64,000 nucleotides of DNA from Pseudoxanthomonas sp. CF385 (GTDB taxonomy: Bacteria > Pseudomonadota > Gammaproteobacteria > Xanthomonadales > Xanthomonadaceae). Shown piece by piece: positions 1 to 10,505 of this stretch (position 1 is the first letter of the stretch; each line of letters starts with the position of its first letter). The notes beneath the pieces were generated by a model. The model ran no database searches. It was not told where the DNA came from and saw nothing but the letters and a program-made list of their open reading frames with translations. The position numbers and the translations under genes are program-made. The stretch lies in the NCBI RefSeq assembly GCF_900104255.1, contig NZ_FNKZ01000001.1:1642001-1706000 (forward strand). Direction: 5' to 3'.

Positions 1-155
1 CCCAGATGCTGGATCACCTGGGCCAGCCGGAGAAGGCCGAGCGCTTGCGCGCGGCCATCATCGCCACGCTGGACGCCAAGGATTCGCTGACCCCGGACCT
101 GGGCGGCGAGGGCAACACGATGTCGTTCGCCAAGGCGATCGCCAGCCGCGTCTGA
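1..155 (+). CDS. Isocitrate/isopropylmalate dehydrogenase family, C-terminal end (partial)
   Basis: The window opens inside this gene; only the last 50 or so codons are present, in frame from base 3 to a TGA at 153-155. The visible tail contains MLDHLG, a run of helix-forming residues and TPDLGGEGNT, which is the usual C-terminus of NAD(P)-dependent decarboxylating dehydrogenases of the isocitrate/3-isopropylmalate family. NAD-dependent isocitrate dehydrogenase (TCA cycle, cytoplasmic) is the more likely member, but leuB or homoisocitrate dehydrogenase cannot be excluded from so short a piece. A clear intrinsic terminator follows 28 bases after the stop. Confidence 0.7.
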   Translation, partial: QMLDHLGQPEKAERLRAAIIATLDAKDSLTPDLGGEGNTMSFAKAIASRV

Positions 156-182
156 GTTCGGCGCACATCGGGACGTACACGG

Positions 183-207
183 ACGGGACGCTCAGCGTCC
201 CGTTTTT
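183..207 (+). terminator. Rho-independent terminator after the dehydrogenase
   Basis: ACGGGACG and CGTCCCGT form an 8-bp stem around the loop CTCAG and are followed directly by TTTTT. It ends the upstream dehydrogenase transcript before the antiporter gene. Confidence 0.85.
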
Positions 208-288
208 GTTTGCCTATGTCCCATCCATGGGGTTGGACGCTAGGCTGGCGGCACGCACAATCCGCGGCCCCCCGCAGAAGGCCCTGCC

Positions 289-1614
289 ATGTCCGTCCGT
301 CCCAGCGCCCTGGCGCTGACCCCGCTGCTGCTGTTCCTCGCGTTGTTCTTCGGTGCGGGGCTGTACTACACCGAGCAGGGCGACGCGATGGGCTTCTACC
401 GGCTGCATGCGCCGGTGGCGATTCTGCCGGCGATCGCGCTGGGCCTGTGGATCGCGCATCGCGCCGGGGTCAAGGCGATGGACACGCTGCTGCAGGGCAT
501 CGGCGACAGCAACATCATCCTGATGTGCCTGATCTTCCTGTTGGCCGGCGCATTCGCCATGGTCACCAAGCAGATCGGCGCCGTGGACGCGGTGGTCGCG
601 CTGGGCGTGGGCGCGTTGCCGCCGGCGCTGATCCTGCCGGGCCTGTTCCTGGTGGCGGGCTTCCTCTCGTTGGCGGTGGGCACCTCGATGGGCACCATCG
701 CGGCGGTCACGCCGATCGCGCTCGGCGTATCCGATGCCGCCGGCATCGACCGCGCGCTGGTCGTGGGGGCAGTGTTGGGTGGCGCCACCTTCGGCGACAA
801 CCTGTCGGTGATCTCGGATACGGCGATCGCCGCGGCGCGCACCCAGGGCTGCACGGTGCGGGAGAAATTCCGCGAGAACGTGAAGATCGCGCTGCCCGCC
901 GCGCTGCTGACCCTCGTGGTGCTCGGACTGGTAGGGGATGCTTCGCCCGTGGAGGCCGCCGAGCCGACGTCCGCCTGGCTGGTGCTGCCCTACGTGCTGG
1001 TGCTGGCGCTGGCGATCACCGGACTGGACGTGCTGGTCGTGCTGACCATCGGGCTCGTGGTGGCGGGGCTCTTCGGCCTGTGGTTCGGACCGGCCGACTA
1101 CGCACTGCCGAACTTCGCCGACGACATTTACGCCGGGTTCGAAGGCGTGGTGGAGATCACCCTGCTGGCCTTGTTCATCGGAGGACTGGGCGCGCTGATG
1201 AAGGCGAGCGGCGGCCTGGACTGGCTGGCCAGGCAGATCACCCGCATCGCGCGCGGCAACACCGGTCGCCGCACCGGCGAGTGGTGCATCGCTGCGCTGG
1301 CTTCGCTGACGGACGTGTTCACCGCCAACAACACGGTGGCCATCCTGATCAGCGGCGGCGTGGCCCGCGACATCGCCGAGCGCCACGACGTGCCGCCGGC
1401 GCGCGCGGCCAGCGTGCTCGATATCTTCGTCTGCATCGTGCAGAGCCTGCTGCCCTACGGCGCGCAGATCCTGTTGGCCGCCTCGCTGGCCAGCCTGTCG
1501 CCGCTGGCGTTGATGGGCAAGGTGCACTACTGCTGGCTGCTGGCCGGCGTGACCGTGCTGTTCATGGTCTGGCCGTCGCGCCGGGCCAGGGCCGCCACCC
1601 ACGGCGACGCATGA
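289..1614 (+). CDS. NhaC-type Na+/H+ antiporter family protein
   Basis: This is a 441-residue polytopic inner-membrane protein with about eleven hydrophobic segments along its whole length. The family exchanges Na+ (or another small cation or amine) for protons, serving pH and salt homeostasis. The best family mark is GGATFGDNLSVISDTA near residues 163-178, a signature of the Na_H_antiporter (NhaC) fold; a second one, DVFTANNTVAILISGG, lies near residues 349-364. The ATG at 289 follows the conserved-looking upstream GCC rich stretch; an overlapping longer reading from 210 is in a different frame. The gene stands alone between two terminators. The exact substrate cannot be read from sequence. 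Confidence 0.85.
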   Translation: MSVRPSALALTPLLLFLALFFGAGLYYTEQGDAMGFYRLHAPVAILPAIALGLWIAHRAGVKAMDTLLQGIGDSNIILMCLIFLLAGAFAMVTKQIGAVDAVVALGVGALPPALILPGLFLVAGFLSLAVGTSMGTIAAVTPIALGVSDAAGIDRALVVGAVLGGATFGDNLSVISDTAIAAARTQGCTVREKFRENVKIALPAALLTLVVLGLVGDASPVEAAEPTSAWLVLPYVLVLALAITGLDVLVVLTIGLVVAGLFGLWFGPADYALPNFADDIYAGFEGVVEITLLALFIGGLGALMKASGGLDWLARQITRIARGNTGRRTGEWCIAALASLTDVFTANNTVAILISGGVARDIAERHDVPPARAASVLDIFVCIVQSLLPYGAQILLAASLASLSPLALMGKVHYCWLLAGVTVLFMVWPSRRARAATHGDA

Positions 1615-1617
1615 AAA

Positions 1618-1646
1618 AAGGGCGCCCGAGGGCGCCCTTCGCTTTT
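1618..1646. terminator. Bidirectional terminator between antiporter and Bax-inhibitor gene
   Basis: AAGGGCGCCC and GGGCGCCCTT pair around a two-base centre, with an A-run on the left and TTCGCTTTT on the right. It lies between the convergent genes ending at 1614 and 1663 and can serve both strands. Confidence 0.85.
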
Positions 1647-1662
1647 CCGCATGCGCCAGGCG

Positions 1663-2439
1663 TCAGTCGCGCGACTGCAGCTTGGCCAGCAGGCGCAGGA
1701 ACTCGACGTACAGCCACACCAGCGTGACCATCAGGCCGAACGCGCCGTACCACTCCATGTACTTCGGCGCGCCGGCTTCCACGCCCGACTCGATGAAATC
1801 GAAGTCAAGCACCAGGTTCAGCGCGGCGATCACCACCACGAACAGGCTGAAGCCGATGCCGATCAGGCCGGACTCGTGGATGTAAGGGACCTTGATGCCG
1901 AAGAACGACAGCGCGAAGCTGACGAGGTAGATCAGGAAAATGCCACCGGTCGCCGCGGCGACGCCGAGCTTGAAGTTCTCGGTCGCCTTGATCAGGCCGC
2001 TGCGATAGGCGGCCAACAGCGCGCCCAGCGTGCCGAAGGTCAACAGAACCGCCTGCATCACGATGCCCGGGAAGCGCAGTTCGAACATCGCCGAGATGGC
2101 GCCCAGGAAGAAGCCTTCCACCAGCGCATACAGCGGCGCGGTGACCGGCGACCATTCTTTCTTGAAGGCGGTCACAAGCGCCAGGACGAGGCCGCCGATC
2201 GCGCCGCCCAGCGCGTAGATCGCGATGCCGGGCGCCACCATCGGCTGGCCGTCAGGCCCGGTGACGACGGACTGGCTCCAGGCGAATGCCGCGGTGAGCA
2301 CGGTCAGCAGGAGCAGGATGCCGGTCTTGTTGACGGTGCCATTGAGCGTCATCGTGCCGCCGTCGCGCGACACCACGCTGCCCGTGCCGAGGTCGAGGAA
2401 GGTGGATTCCTTCAGTGCCGGATTGCCGCTGCGTATCAT
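1663..2439 (-). CDS. Bax inhibitor-1/YccA family membrane protein
   Basis: A 258-residue integral membrane protein with seven evenly spaced hydrophobic segments and a short charged N-terminus (MIRSGNPAL). This N-terminus and the segment order match the bacterial Bax1-I (YccA/YbhL relative) family, whose members are proposed ion or Ca2+ leak channels or modulators of membrane proteases. The C-terminal part (DFDFIESGVEAGAPKYMEW) is typical of the group. It is transcribed leftwards from in front of the tRNA cluster and ends at a shared terminator. The molecular role is not settled in the family; the family assignment is firm. Confidence 0.88.
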   Translation of the reverse strand: MIRSGNPALKESTFLDLGTGSVVSRDGGTMTLNGTVNKTGILLLLTVLTAAFAWSQSVVTGPDGQPMVAPGIAIYALGGAIGGLVLALVTAFKKEWSPVTAPLYALVEGFFLGAISAMFELRFPGIVMQAVLLTFGTLGALLAAYRSGLIKATENFKLGVAAATGGIFLIYLVSFALSFFGIKVPYIHESGLIGIGFSLFVVVIAALNLVLDFDFIESGVEAGAPKYMEWYGAFGLMVTLVWLYVEFLRLLAKLQSRD

Positions 2440-2515
2440 GGTTCCCTCATGTGGTCATCGGACTTCTGTCCCCAGCGCCGGAGCATATCCCAAGCCGTGG
2501 ACCTTCAGGTTTCGT

Positions 2516-2544
2516 TTGACAGGCGGGCCCCGTGTTCCGACAAT
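2516..2544 (+). promoter_or_regulatory. Promoter of the tRNA-Pro/Arg/His cluster
   Basis: A perfect -35 TTGACA (2516-2521) and a -10-like GACAAT (2539-2544) are separated by 17 bases. The predicted start lies about 40 bases ahead of tRNA-Pro, so the three closely spaced tRNAs are probably one precursor. Confidence 0.65.
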
Positions 2545-2587
2545 ACGCGGCCTCGTTGGCGTCCAGACGCCACGCCGGGACCCTCGT

Positions 2588-2664
2588 CGGGGTATAGCGC
2601 AGTCTGGTAGCGCATCTGCTTTGGGAGCAGAGGGTCGGGGGTTCGAATCCCTCTACCCCGACCA
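2588..2664 (+). tRNA. tRNA-Pro(TGG)
   Basis: Acceptor CGGGGTA pairs with TACCCCG; the anticodon stem TCTGC/GCAGA encloses the loop TTTGGGA, giving anticodon TGG. A GTTCGAATC T-loop is present and the 3' CCA is encoded. First gene of a five-tRNA run. Confidence 0.97.
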
Positions 2665-2718
2665 GCCTGATGTACTGCCCTGGCGTGACCGACAGGGGAG
2701 GGCGAGAATCCGGACCGG

Positions 2719-2795
2719 GCGCCCGTAGCTCAACCGGATAGAGCACCGGCCTTCTAAGCCGGCGGTTACAGGTTCGAGTCCTGTCGGGCGCGCCA
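2719..2795 (+). tRNA. tRNA-Arg(TCT)
   Basis: Acceptor GCGCCCG pairs with CGGGCGC; anticodon stem CCGGC/GCCGG encloses CTTCTAA, giving TCT. The 3' CCA is encoded. It follows tRNA-Pro by 54 bases without an intervening terminator. Confidence 0.97.
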
Positions 2796-2828
2796 CTTCC
2801 GGTGTGCGGCGGCAGGGAAAGTTTCAGT

Positions 2829-2906
2829 GGTGGCTGTAGCTCAGCTGGTTAGAGTACTGGATTGTGATTCCAGATGTCGGGGGTTCGAGTCCCCTCAGCC
2901 ACCCCA
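2829..2906 (+). tRNA. tRNA-His(GTG)
   Basis: The sequence GGTGGCTG...CAGCCACC has the extra 5' G (position -1, base 2829) opposite C73 that marks tRNA-His. The anticodon arm CTGGATTGTGATTCCAG gives GTG. The 3' CCA is encoded. Confidence 0.97.
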
Positions 2907-2936
2907 CTGTTTGAAGGACTTCCGCGCTCGTGGGGG

Positions 2937-2965
2937 TTCACACAAAAAGAAGATGCGGTTACACT
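2937..2965 (+). promoter_or_regulatory. Promoter of tRNA-Lys
   Basis: TTCACA (2937-2942) and TACACT (2960-2965) are spaced by 17 bases. The predicted start is about ten bases before tRNA-Lys at 2983, so this tRNA has its own promoter besides any read-through from tRNA-His. Confidence 0.65.
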
Positions 2966-2982
2966 ACGCAGCCAGTTTTTCG

Positions 2983-3058
2983 GGGCCGTTAGCTCAGTTG
3001 GTAGAGCAGTTGACTCTTAATCAATAGGTCCAAGGTTCGAATCCTTGACGGCCCACCA
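2983..3058 (+). tRNA. tRNA-Lys(CTT)
   Basis: Acceptor GGGCCGT pairs with ACGGCCC; the anticodon arm GTTGA-CTCTTAA-TCAAT gives CTT. The 3' ACCA is encoded, and an intrinsic terminator follows within ten bases. Confidence 0.97.
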
Positions 3059-3067
3059 AACCCGAGA

Positions 3068-3093
3068 ACGCCCGGCTCACGCCGGGCGTTTTT
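3068..3093 (+). terminator. Rho-independent terminator after tRNA-Lys
   Basis: ACGCCCGGC and GCCGGGCGT form a 9-bp stem around TCAC, followed by TTTTT. Confidence 0.92.
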
Positions 3094-3181
3094 CTTTGTG
3101 TGTATTAGCTCGGGGTAGCGATTCATTGCGCTGGCTTTTCTTTCGGGACCGGTCGCCGCACGGGTACAATCGCCGGGACCT

Positions 3182-3267
3182 GCGAAAGTGGCGGAATTGG
3201 TAGACGCACTGGATTTAGGTTCCAGCGGGTAACCCCCGTGAGGGTTCGAGTCCCTCCTTTCGCACCA
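3182..3267 (+). tRNA. tRNA-Leu(TAG)
   Basis: Acceptor GCGAAAG pairs with CTTTCGC; the anticodon arm CTGGA-TTTAGGT-TCCAG gives TAG, and the long variable arm expected of tRNA-Leu is present. The 3' CCA is encoded. A TACAAT -10 box sits at 3165-3170, twelve bases upstream, without a good -35. No terminator follows before tig, so read-through into tig is possible. Confidence 0.97.
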
Positions 3268-3521
3268 TGCTTCCCGGGAGCGCCTCGCACGCCTTTTGGT
3301 GTCAACTTGGGGCAAATCCCCGTCCCGGCGGGACCCCCCATCCAGGCGGGGTGACGACGGTCCCGGGGTCCCGAGGCGCCGTCCCAGGCCAAATGCTGGC
3401 AGCCAGCCCCGGAATCGGCGAAACTAACAAGTTCCGCCGGCCGGGCCTCGTGCCCGCGCGCCAGGCGTCCCGGATTATCAACATCGCCCCGGCAGTGCCG
3501 TGGCCGCAGGAGTCAGTGAGT

Positions 3522-4814
3522 ATGCAAGTTTCGGTCGAATCGATCGGCAATCTCGAACGCCGCATGAGCTTCAGCCTGCCGGCTGACCGTCTGGACACCC
3601 ACATCGGCGGCCGCCTGCGCGAGCTGACCCGCACGGCCCGCATCAAGGGCTTCCGCCCGGGCAAGGTGCCGGCGAAGGTCATCGAGCAGCGTTACGGCGA
3701 CCAGGTGCGCGCCGAGGCGCTGGACGGCCTGCTGCGCGAGACCTTCAACAATGCTGTGCGCGAGCAGGATCTCCAGCTCGCCGGCAATCCGCGCATCGAG
3801 AAGCAGGGCGCGGGCGAGCTGGATTTCGTGGCGACGTTCGAAGTCGTCCCGGATTTCGGCGATGTCGATGTGACCAAATTGAATGTCGTCCGCCACACCG
3901 CCGAGGTGAGCGATGCCGACATCGAGCAGATGGTCTCGAACCTGCGCATGCAGCGTCGGACCTTCCAGGCGGTGGAGCGTCCTGCGAAGGAAGGCGACCG
4001 CGTCGGCCTGGAGACCTGGTCGCAAGCCGGTGACGAGCGCATGCCGGCGGAAGGCGTCGAGAAGGGTGCCACCCTGATCGGCTCGGGCGTCATGTTCGGC
4101 GAGATCGAGCAGGCCCTGGTCGGCCTGTCCAAGGGCGACGAGAAGACCGTATCGGTGACGTTCCCGGCCGATTGGCGCGTGCCGCAGCTGGCGGGCCGGC
4201 AGGTCGACGTGCATGTGAGCGTCACCGAAGTGGCGGAGTCCGTGGTGCCGGAAGTGGACCGCGACTTCATCCGCAGCTTCGGCGTGAAGGGCGGCGATGC
4301 CGAGCAGTTCCACGCCGACATCCGCAGCAACCTGGAGCGCGAGCTCAAGGGTGCGCTGATGACCCGCCTCCGCCGCGAAGTGGGCGAGCAGCTGATTGCC
4401 GCCTATTCCCACGTCGAGATGCCGCCGCGCCTGGTCGAGAACGAGGCCCGCGTGATGGTCCAGCAGGCGGCCGAACAGGCCCGCCGCCAGGGTCAGCAGG
4501 TGCAGATCCCGGACAATGCCCACGAAGGTTTCACGGATGCGGCACGCAAGCGCGTGCTGGTCGGCCTGCTGGTGGGCGAGGTCGCCCGCCACAACCAGCT
4601 GCGCCTGGACCCCAAGCGCCTTAACGAAACCCTGCGTCTGATCGCCTCGACCTACGAAGAGCCGGAACAGGTCATTGAGTTGTACCGGAACGATCCCCAG
4701 TTGATGAACAGTCTGCAGGGCCGTGTGATGGAAGAGCAGGTGATCGACTGGATCGCCGAGCGCGCCCAGCACACCGAGCAGACGCTTTCCTTCCAGGAAG
4801 CCATCCGCAACTGA
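3522..4814 (+). CDS. tig: Trigger factor (ribosome-associated chaperone and prolyl isomerase)
   Basis: A 430-residue protein. Trigger factor docks on the ribosome at the exit tunnel and shields nascent chains. The N-terminal ribosome-binding domain carries the signature GFRPGKVP (about residues 46-53); a degenerate FKBP-type domain follows (about 150-245), then a long helical C-terminal domain. The open frame extends upstream to 3267, but the ATG at 3522 gives the canonical MQVSVES start and is preceded by a GGAG site in GCAGGAGTCAGTGAGT. It is the first gene of the classic tig-clpP-clpX-lon-HU array, 77 bases ahead of clpP. A GGTCCGGC/GCCGGACC hairpin without a T-run (4838-4861) lies between tig and clpP. 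Confidence 0.97.
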   Translation: MQVSVESIGNLERRMSFSLPADRLDTHIGGRLRELTRTARIKGFRPGKVPAKVIEQRYGDQVRAEALDGLLRETFNNAVREQDLQLAGNPRIEKQGAGELDFVATFEVVPDFGDVDVTKLNVVRHTAEVSDADIEQMVSNLRMQRRTFQAVERPAKEGDRVGLETWSQAGDERMPAEGVEKGATLIGSGVMFGEIEQALVGLSKGDEKTVSVTFPADWRVPQLAGRQVDVHVSVTEVAESVVPEVDRDFIRSFGVKGGDAEQFHADIRSNLERELKGALMTRLRREVGEQLIAAYSHVEMPPRLVENEARVMVQQAAEQARRQGQQVQIPDNAHEGFTDAARKRVLVGLLVGEVARHNQLRLDPKRLNETLRLIASTYEEPEQVIELYRNDPQLMNSLQGRVMEEQVIDWIAERAQHTEQTLSFQEAIRN

Positions 4815-4891
4815 GCCGGGCTCCCGTCCGGGCAGGCGGTCCGGCTATCCTAGGCCGGACCCCTCCCCATGAACGACAGGCGCGAAAACAG

Positions 4892-5518
4892 ATGAGTATC
4901 GAAACCAAAGCCCTCAACCTGGTGCCGATGGTGGTCGAACAGACCAGCCGTGGCGAACGCGCCTACGACATCTACTCGCGCCTGCTGAAGGAGCGCGTGA
5001 TCTTCCTGGTCGGCGGCGTGGACGACCACGTGGCCAACGTCATCGTGGCGCAGATGCTGTTCCTCGAGGCGGAGAACCCGGAGAAGGACATCAGCCTGTA
5101 CATCAACTCGCCCGGTGGCGTGGTGACGGCGGGCATGGCCATCTACGACACCATGCAGTACATCAAGCCCGACGTCAGCACCATCTGCGTGGGCCAGGCG
5201 GCCAGCATGGGCGCGCTGCTGCTCGCGGCCGGCGCCAAGGGCAAGCGTTACGCCCTGCCGAACTCCCGCGTGATGATCCACCAGCCGTTGGGCGGCTTCC
5301 AGGGCCAGGCCACGGACATCGACATCCACGCCCGCGAGATCCTGACCCTCCGCGCCCGCCTGAACGAGATCCTCGCCAAGCACACCGGCCAGGCGCTGGA
5401 GACCATCGAGCGCGACACCGAGCGCGACAACTTCAAGAGCGCGGCGGACGCCCAGGCCTACGGCTTGGTCGACCAGGTGCTGGAGCGCCGTCCGGACGAC
5501 TCCATCCAGGCCGGCTGA
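4892..5518 (+). CDS. clpP: ATP-dependent Clp protease proteolytic subunit
   Basis: 208 residues, the standard length for ClpP. It forms the double-heptamer serine protease chamber that degrades unfolded substrates fed in by ClpX or ClpA. The catalytic triad is visible as Ser105 in GQAASMGA, His130 in MIHQPLGG and Asp179. A short N-terminal propeptide is expected. The neighbour clpX starts 128 bases downstream and has a promoter of its own, so the two can be expressed together or separately. Confidence 0.98.
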   Translation: MSIETKALNLVPMVVEQTSRGERAYDIYSRLLKERVIFLVGGVDDHVANVIVAQMLFLEAENPEKDISLYINSPGGVVTAGMAIYDTMQYIKPDVSTICVGQAASMGALLLAAGAKGKRYALPNSRVMIHQPLGGFQGQATDIDIHAREILTLRARLNEILAKHTGQALETIERDTERDNFKSAADAQAYGLVDQVLERRPDDSIQAG

Positions 5519-5570
5519 TTGCCCGGATTGGCCCGGTTTCACGCGCAAATACCCCTGTTCACGGGCCTGG

Positions 5571-5598
5571 CTGACAAGCCGGGACCGTGTGCTATTCT
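5571..5598 (+). promoter_or_regulatory. Candidate promoter of clpX
   Basis: CTGACA (5571-5576) and TATTCT (5593-5598) are separated by 16 bases, about 48 bases ahead of the clpX ATG. It would let clpX be made independently of clpP. Confidence 0.5.
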
Positions 5599-5646
5599 CC
5601 GACCGAAAGCCCCCCGGGGCAGGTTGAGCGACCGAGTAATACCAGC

Positions 5647-6930
5647 ATGAGCGAAGATCGTCAGGGCCGTTCCGGCGACAGCACCAAAATCCTGTACTGC
5701 TCGTTCTGCGGGAAGAGCCAGCATGAGGTCCGCAAGCTGATCGCGGGCCCCAGCGTGTTCATCTGCGATGAGTGCGTGGAGCTGTGCAACGACATCATCC
5801 GCGAGGAACTGGAAGAAAAGGCCCAGTCCGCACGCAGCCACCTGCCGAAGCCGCGCGAGATCCTCGAGGTCCTGGATCAGTACGTGATCGGCCAGAACCG
5901 CGCCAAGCGCACGCTGGCCGTGGCGGTCTACAACCACTACAAGCGCATCGAGAGCCGCCAGAAGAACGATGAGGTCGAACTGGCCAAGTCGAACATCCTG
6001 CTGGCCGGCCCGACCGGTTCGGGCAAGACCCTGCTGGCCGAGACGCTGGCGCGCCTGCTCAACGTGCCGTTCACCATCGCCGATGCCACCACGCTGACAG
6101 AAGCGGGTTACGTGGGCGAGGACGTCGAGAACATCATCCAGAAGCTGCTGCAGAAGTGCGACTACGATGTCGAGAAGGCGCAGCAGGGCATCGTCTACAT
6201 CGACGAGATCGACAAGATCTCGCGCAAGAGCGAGAACCCGTCGATCACCCGCGACGTGTCCGGCGAAGGCGTGCAGCAGGCGCTGCTGAAGCTGATCGAA
6301 GGCACCGTCGCCAGCGTGCCGCCGCAGGGCGGGCGCAAGCATCCGCAGCAGGAATTTCTGCAGGTCGACACCAAGAACATCCTCTTCATCTGCGGCGGCG
6401 CGTTCGCCGGGTTGGACAAGATCATCCAGCAGCGCAGCACGGAAGCCAGCGGCATCGGCTTCGGCGCCAAGGTGAAGAGCGCCGAGCGCAAGACCGAGAC
6501 CGGCAAGCTGCTGACCGACGTCGAGCCCGAGGACCTGATCAAGTTCGGCCTGATCCCCGAGTTCGTCGGCCGCCTCCCGGTGGTCGCGACGTTGGAGGAG
6601 CTGGACGAGCCTGCGCTGGTCAAGATCCTGACCGAGCCCAAGAACGCCATCACCAAGCAGTTCAAGAAGCTGTTCGAGATGGAGGGCGTGGAGATCGAGT
6701 TCCGGCCCGACGCCCTGTCCGCCATCGCGCGCAAGGCGCTCAAGCGCAAGACCGGCGCGCGCGGCCTGCGTACGATCGTGGAATCGGTGCTGCTGGACAC
6801 GATGTACGACCTGCCGTCGATGGAAAACGTCAGCAAGGTGGTCGTCGACGAATCCGTCATCGAGCACAAGTCGGAGCCGTACCTGATCTACCAGAGTCCG
6901 CCGCCGCCGAAGGTGGCCGCAGCCGAGTGA
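5647..6930 (+). CDS. clpX: ClpX unfoldase, ATPase subunit of ClpXP
   Basis: 427 residues. The N-terminal zinc-binding domain has Cys18, Cys21, Cys40 and Cys43 (CSFC and CDEC), used for substrate and adaptor binding. The AAA+ domain has Walker A GPTGSGKT at 121-128 and Walker [11 protein letters not shown] near 185. The protein unfolds tagged substrates and threads them into ClpP. The frame is open from 5587, but ATG 5647 gives the family start MSEDRQ, with the zinc finger at the correct distance. It follows clpP and precedes lon. Confidence 0.98.
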   Translation: MSEDRQGRSGDSTKILYCSFCGKSQHEVRKLIAGPSVFICDECVELCNDIIREELEEKAQSARSHLPKPREILEVLDQYVIGQNRAKRTLAVAVYNHYKRIESRQKNDEVELAKSNILLAGPTGSGKTLLAETLARLLNVPFTIADATTLTEAGYVGEDVENIIQKLLQKCDYDVEKAQQGIVYIDEIDKISRKSENPSITRDVSGEGVQQALLKLIEGTVASVPPQGGRKHPQQEFLQVDTKNILFICGGAFAGLDKIIQQRSTEASGIGFGAKVKSAERKTETGKLLTDVEPEDLIKFGLIPEFVGRLPVVATLEELDEPALVKILTEPKNAITKQFKKLFEMEGVEIEFRPDALSAIARKALKRKTGARGLRTIVESVLLDTMYDLPSMENVSKVVVDESVIEHKSEPYLIYQSPPPPKVAAAE

Positions 6931-6956
6931 TCCGGCACGGAAAATGCATCCGAATA

Positions 6957-6986
6957 CAGGCGCCCACGAGGCGCCTGTTCACTTTC
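6957..6986 (+). terminator. Probable terminator after clpX
   Basis: CAGGCGCC and GGCGCCTG form an 8-bp stem around CACGA, followed by TTCACTTTC. The T-run is interrupted, so termination may be partial. Confidence 0.6.
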
Positions 6987-7034
6987 TGGCGATCCTGCAA
7001 GTCGCTGGTTTTGCTGGCGTTTCCAGGTCGCTAT

Positions 7035-7060
7035 TGCATCCCCGTCCGGATGGCCCCATA
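7035..7060 (+). promoter_or_regulatory. Candidate heat-shock (sigma-32 type) promoter of lon
   Basis: TTGCAT (7035-7040) is followed after 14 bases by CCCCAT (7055-7060, continuing as AA). CCCCATnT with a TTGAA-like box 13-15 bases upstream is the sigma-32 pattern, and lon is a classic heat-shock gene. The -35 match is only partial. Confidence 0.4.
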
Positions 7061-7114
7061 ACGGGCCCATCGGTGTTTCGACACCCCCGGATTCGCACTT
7101 AGCTGGAGCCCCCC

Positions 7115-9574
<2,460 letters not shown>

Positions 9575-9603
9575 ACGCGGTGACGAACGGCAGCTGAAAA
9601 CCC

Positions 9604-9633
9604 CCGAAACCCGCGTCATTGCTGGGTTTTCGG
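9604..9633 (+). terminator. Weak hairpin after lon
   Basis: CCGAAACCC and GGGTTTTCGG form an imperfect stem with one bulged base around an 11-base loop. There is no clean T-run, so this is a possible but unproven end for the lon transcript. Confidence 0.35.
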
Positions 9634-9634
9634 C

Positions 9635-9663
9635 TTGCGTGGCATTTTTTGCACTGGTATAAC
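9635..9663 (+). promoter_or_regulatory. Promoter of the HU gene
   Basis: TTGCGT (9635-9640), a 17-base spacer, and TATAAC (9658-9663) preceded by TGG, an extended -10 feature. The predicted transcript has a leader of about 120 bases before the HU ATG. Confidence 0.7.
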
Positions 9664-9789
9664 GACGTCACCCGCGCGCGCCAGGCGATGCCTCGAAGCG
9701 CGTGGAAACAACGACCGGTTCCCAAGGGCGCGCGCTACCCCAGGTCCCGGTTACTCATTCCGCGGTTGTTCCGCAAAGGGAGTTACTCA

Positions 9790-10062
9790 ATGAACAAAAC
9801 CGAATTGATCGATGCCGTCGCCGACGAAGCAGAAGTCTCCAAGGCCGAAGCCGGCCGTGCCGTCGACGCCGTCATCTCCAGCATCACGAAGGCCCTCAAG
9901 AAGGGCGACAGCGTGACGCTGGTCGGCTTCGGCACCTTCCAAGTCCGCAAGCGCGCTGCCCGCACGGGCCGTAACCCGAAGACGGGCGACACCATCAAGA
10001 TCAAGGCGTCCAAGAACCCCGCGTTCAAGGCTGGCAAAGCCCTGAAGGATGCCGTAAACTAA
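9790..10062 (+). CDS. hupB: DNA-binding protein HU (beta type)
   Basis: 90 residues, the exact size of HU. The protein dimerises and bends DNA non-specifically, shaping the nucleoid. The start [11 protein letters not shown], the [18 protein letters not shown] segment of the beta-arm, and the C-terminal [15 protein letters not shown] are all family hallmarks. The frame is open back to 9619, but the ATG at 9790 is fixed by the family N-terminus and by the AAAGGGAG ribosome site ahead of it. Its place after lon is the same as hupB in E. coli and pseudomonads. Confidence 0.98.
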   Translation: MNKTELIDAVADEAEVSKAEAGRAVDAVISSITKALKKGDSVTLVGFGTFQVRKRAARTGRNPKTGDTIKIKASKNPAFKAGKALKDAVN

Positions 10063-10099
10063 TCGACTCGCTGCCGATGGCAGGGTGCTTGATGCACCT

Positions 10100-10174
10100 G
10101 GGTGCTTAGCTCAGCGGTAGAGCGTCTCCCTTACACGGAGAGGGTCGGGGGTTCGAAACCCTCAGCACCCACCA
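10100..10174 (+). tRNA. tRNA-Val(TAC)
   Basis: Acceptor GGGTGCT pairs with AGCACCC; the anticodon arm TCTCC-CTTACAC-GGAGA gives TAC. The 3' ACCA is encoded. It lies 37 bases after the HU gene with no terminator between, so it may be cut from the HU transcript. Confidence 0.97.
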
Positions 10175-10260
10175 CCTCGGGGCGATGCGAAGTTAAAAAA
10201 ATTTTGTCGGATGGTCTAGCGGAAAGTACGCGAACCACCTTACAATGTTCGTCTTGATGC

Positions 10261-10337
10261 GGAGTGGTAGTTCAGTCGGTTAGAATGCTGGCCTGTCACG
10301 CCGGAGGTCGCGGGTTCGAGTCCCGTCCACTCCGCCA
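10261..10337 (+). tRNA. tRNA-Asp(GTC)
   Basis: Acceptor GGAGTGG pairs with CCACTCC; the anticodon arm CTGGC-CTGTCAC-GCCGG gives GTC. The 3' GCCA is encoded. A TACAAT -10 box lies at 10241-10246 without a recognisable -35. Confidence 0.97.
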
Positions 10338-10350
10338 CTAAGACCCCAGA

Positions 10351-10373
10351 AAGCCCGCGAAAGCGGGCTTTTT
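10351..10373 (+). terminator. Rho-independent terminator after tRNA-Asp
   Basis: AAGCCCGC and GCGGGCTT form an 8-bp stem capped by GAAA and followed by TTT within a TTTTT run. Confidence 0.92.
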
Positions 10374-10505
10374 GCTGTCTGCGCGCAGGGCATTTCGCCT
10401 TAACGCCGCTGTGCCCGAGGGCCGGAGGCCGCCGCCGGGCGGCGAGACGCCGATGACCGGGCGCGCTAAACTGCGCGGCTGAACGAATTCGGATCCCGTC
10501 CGCAC

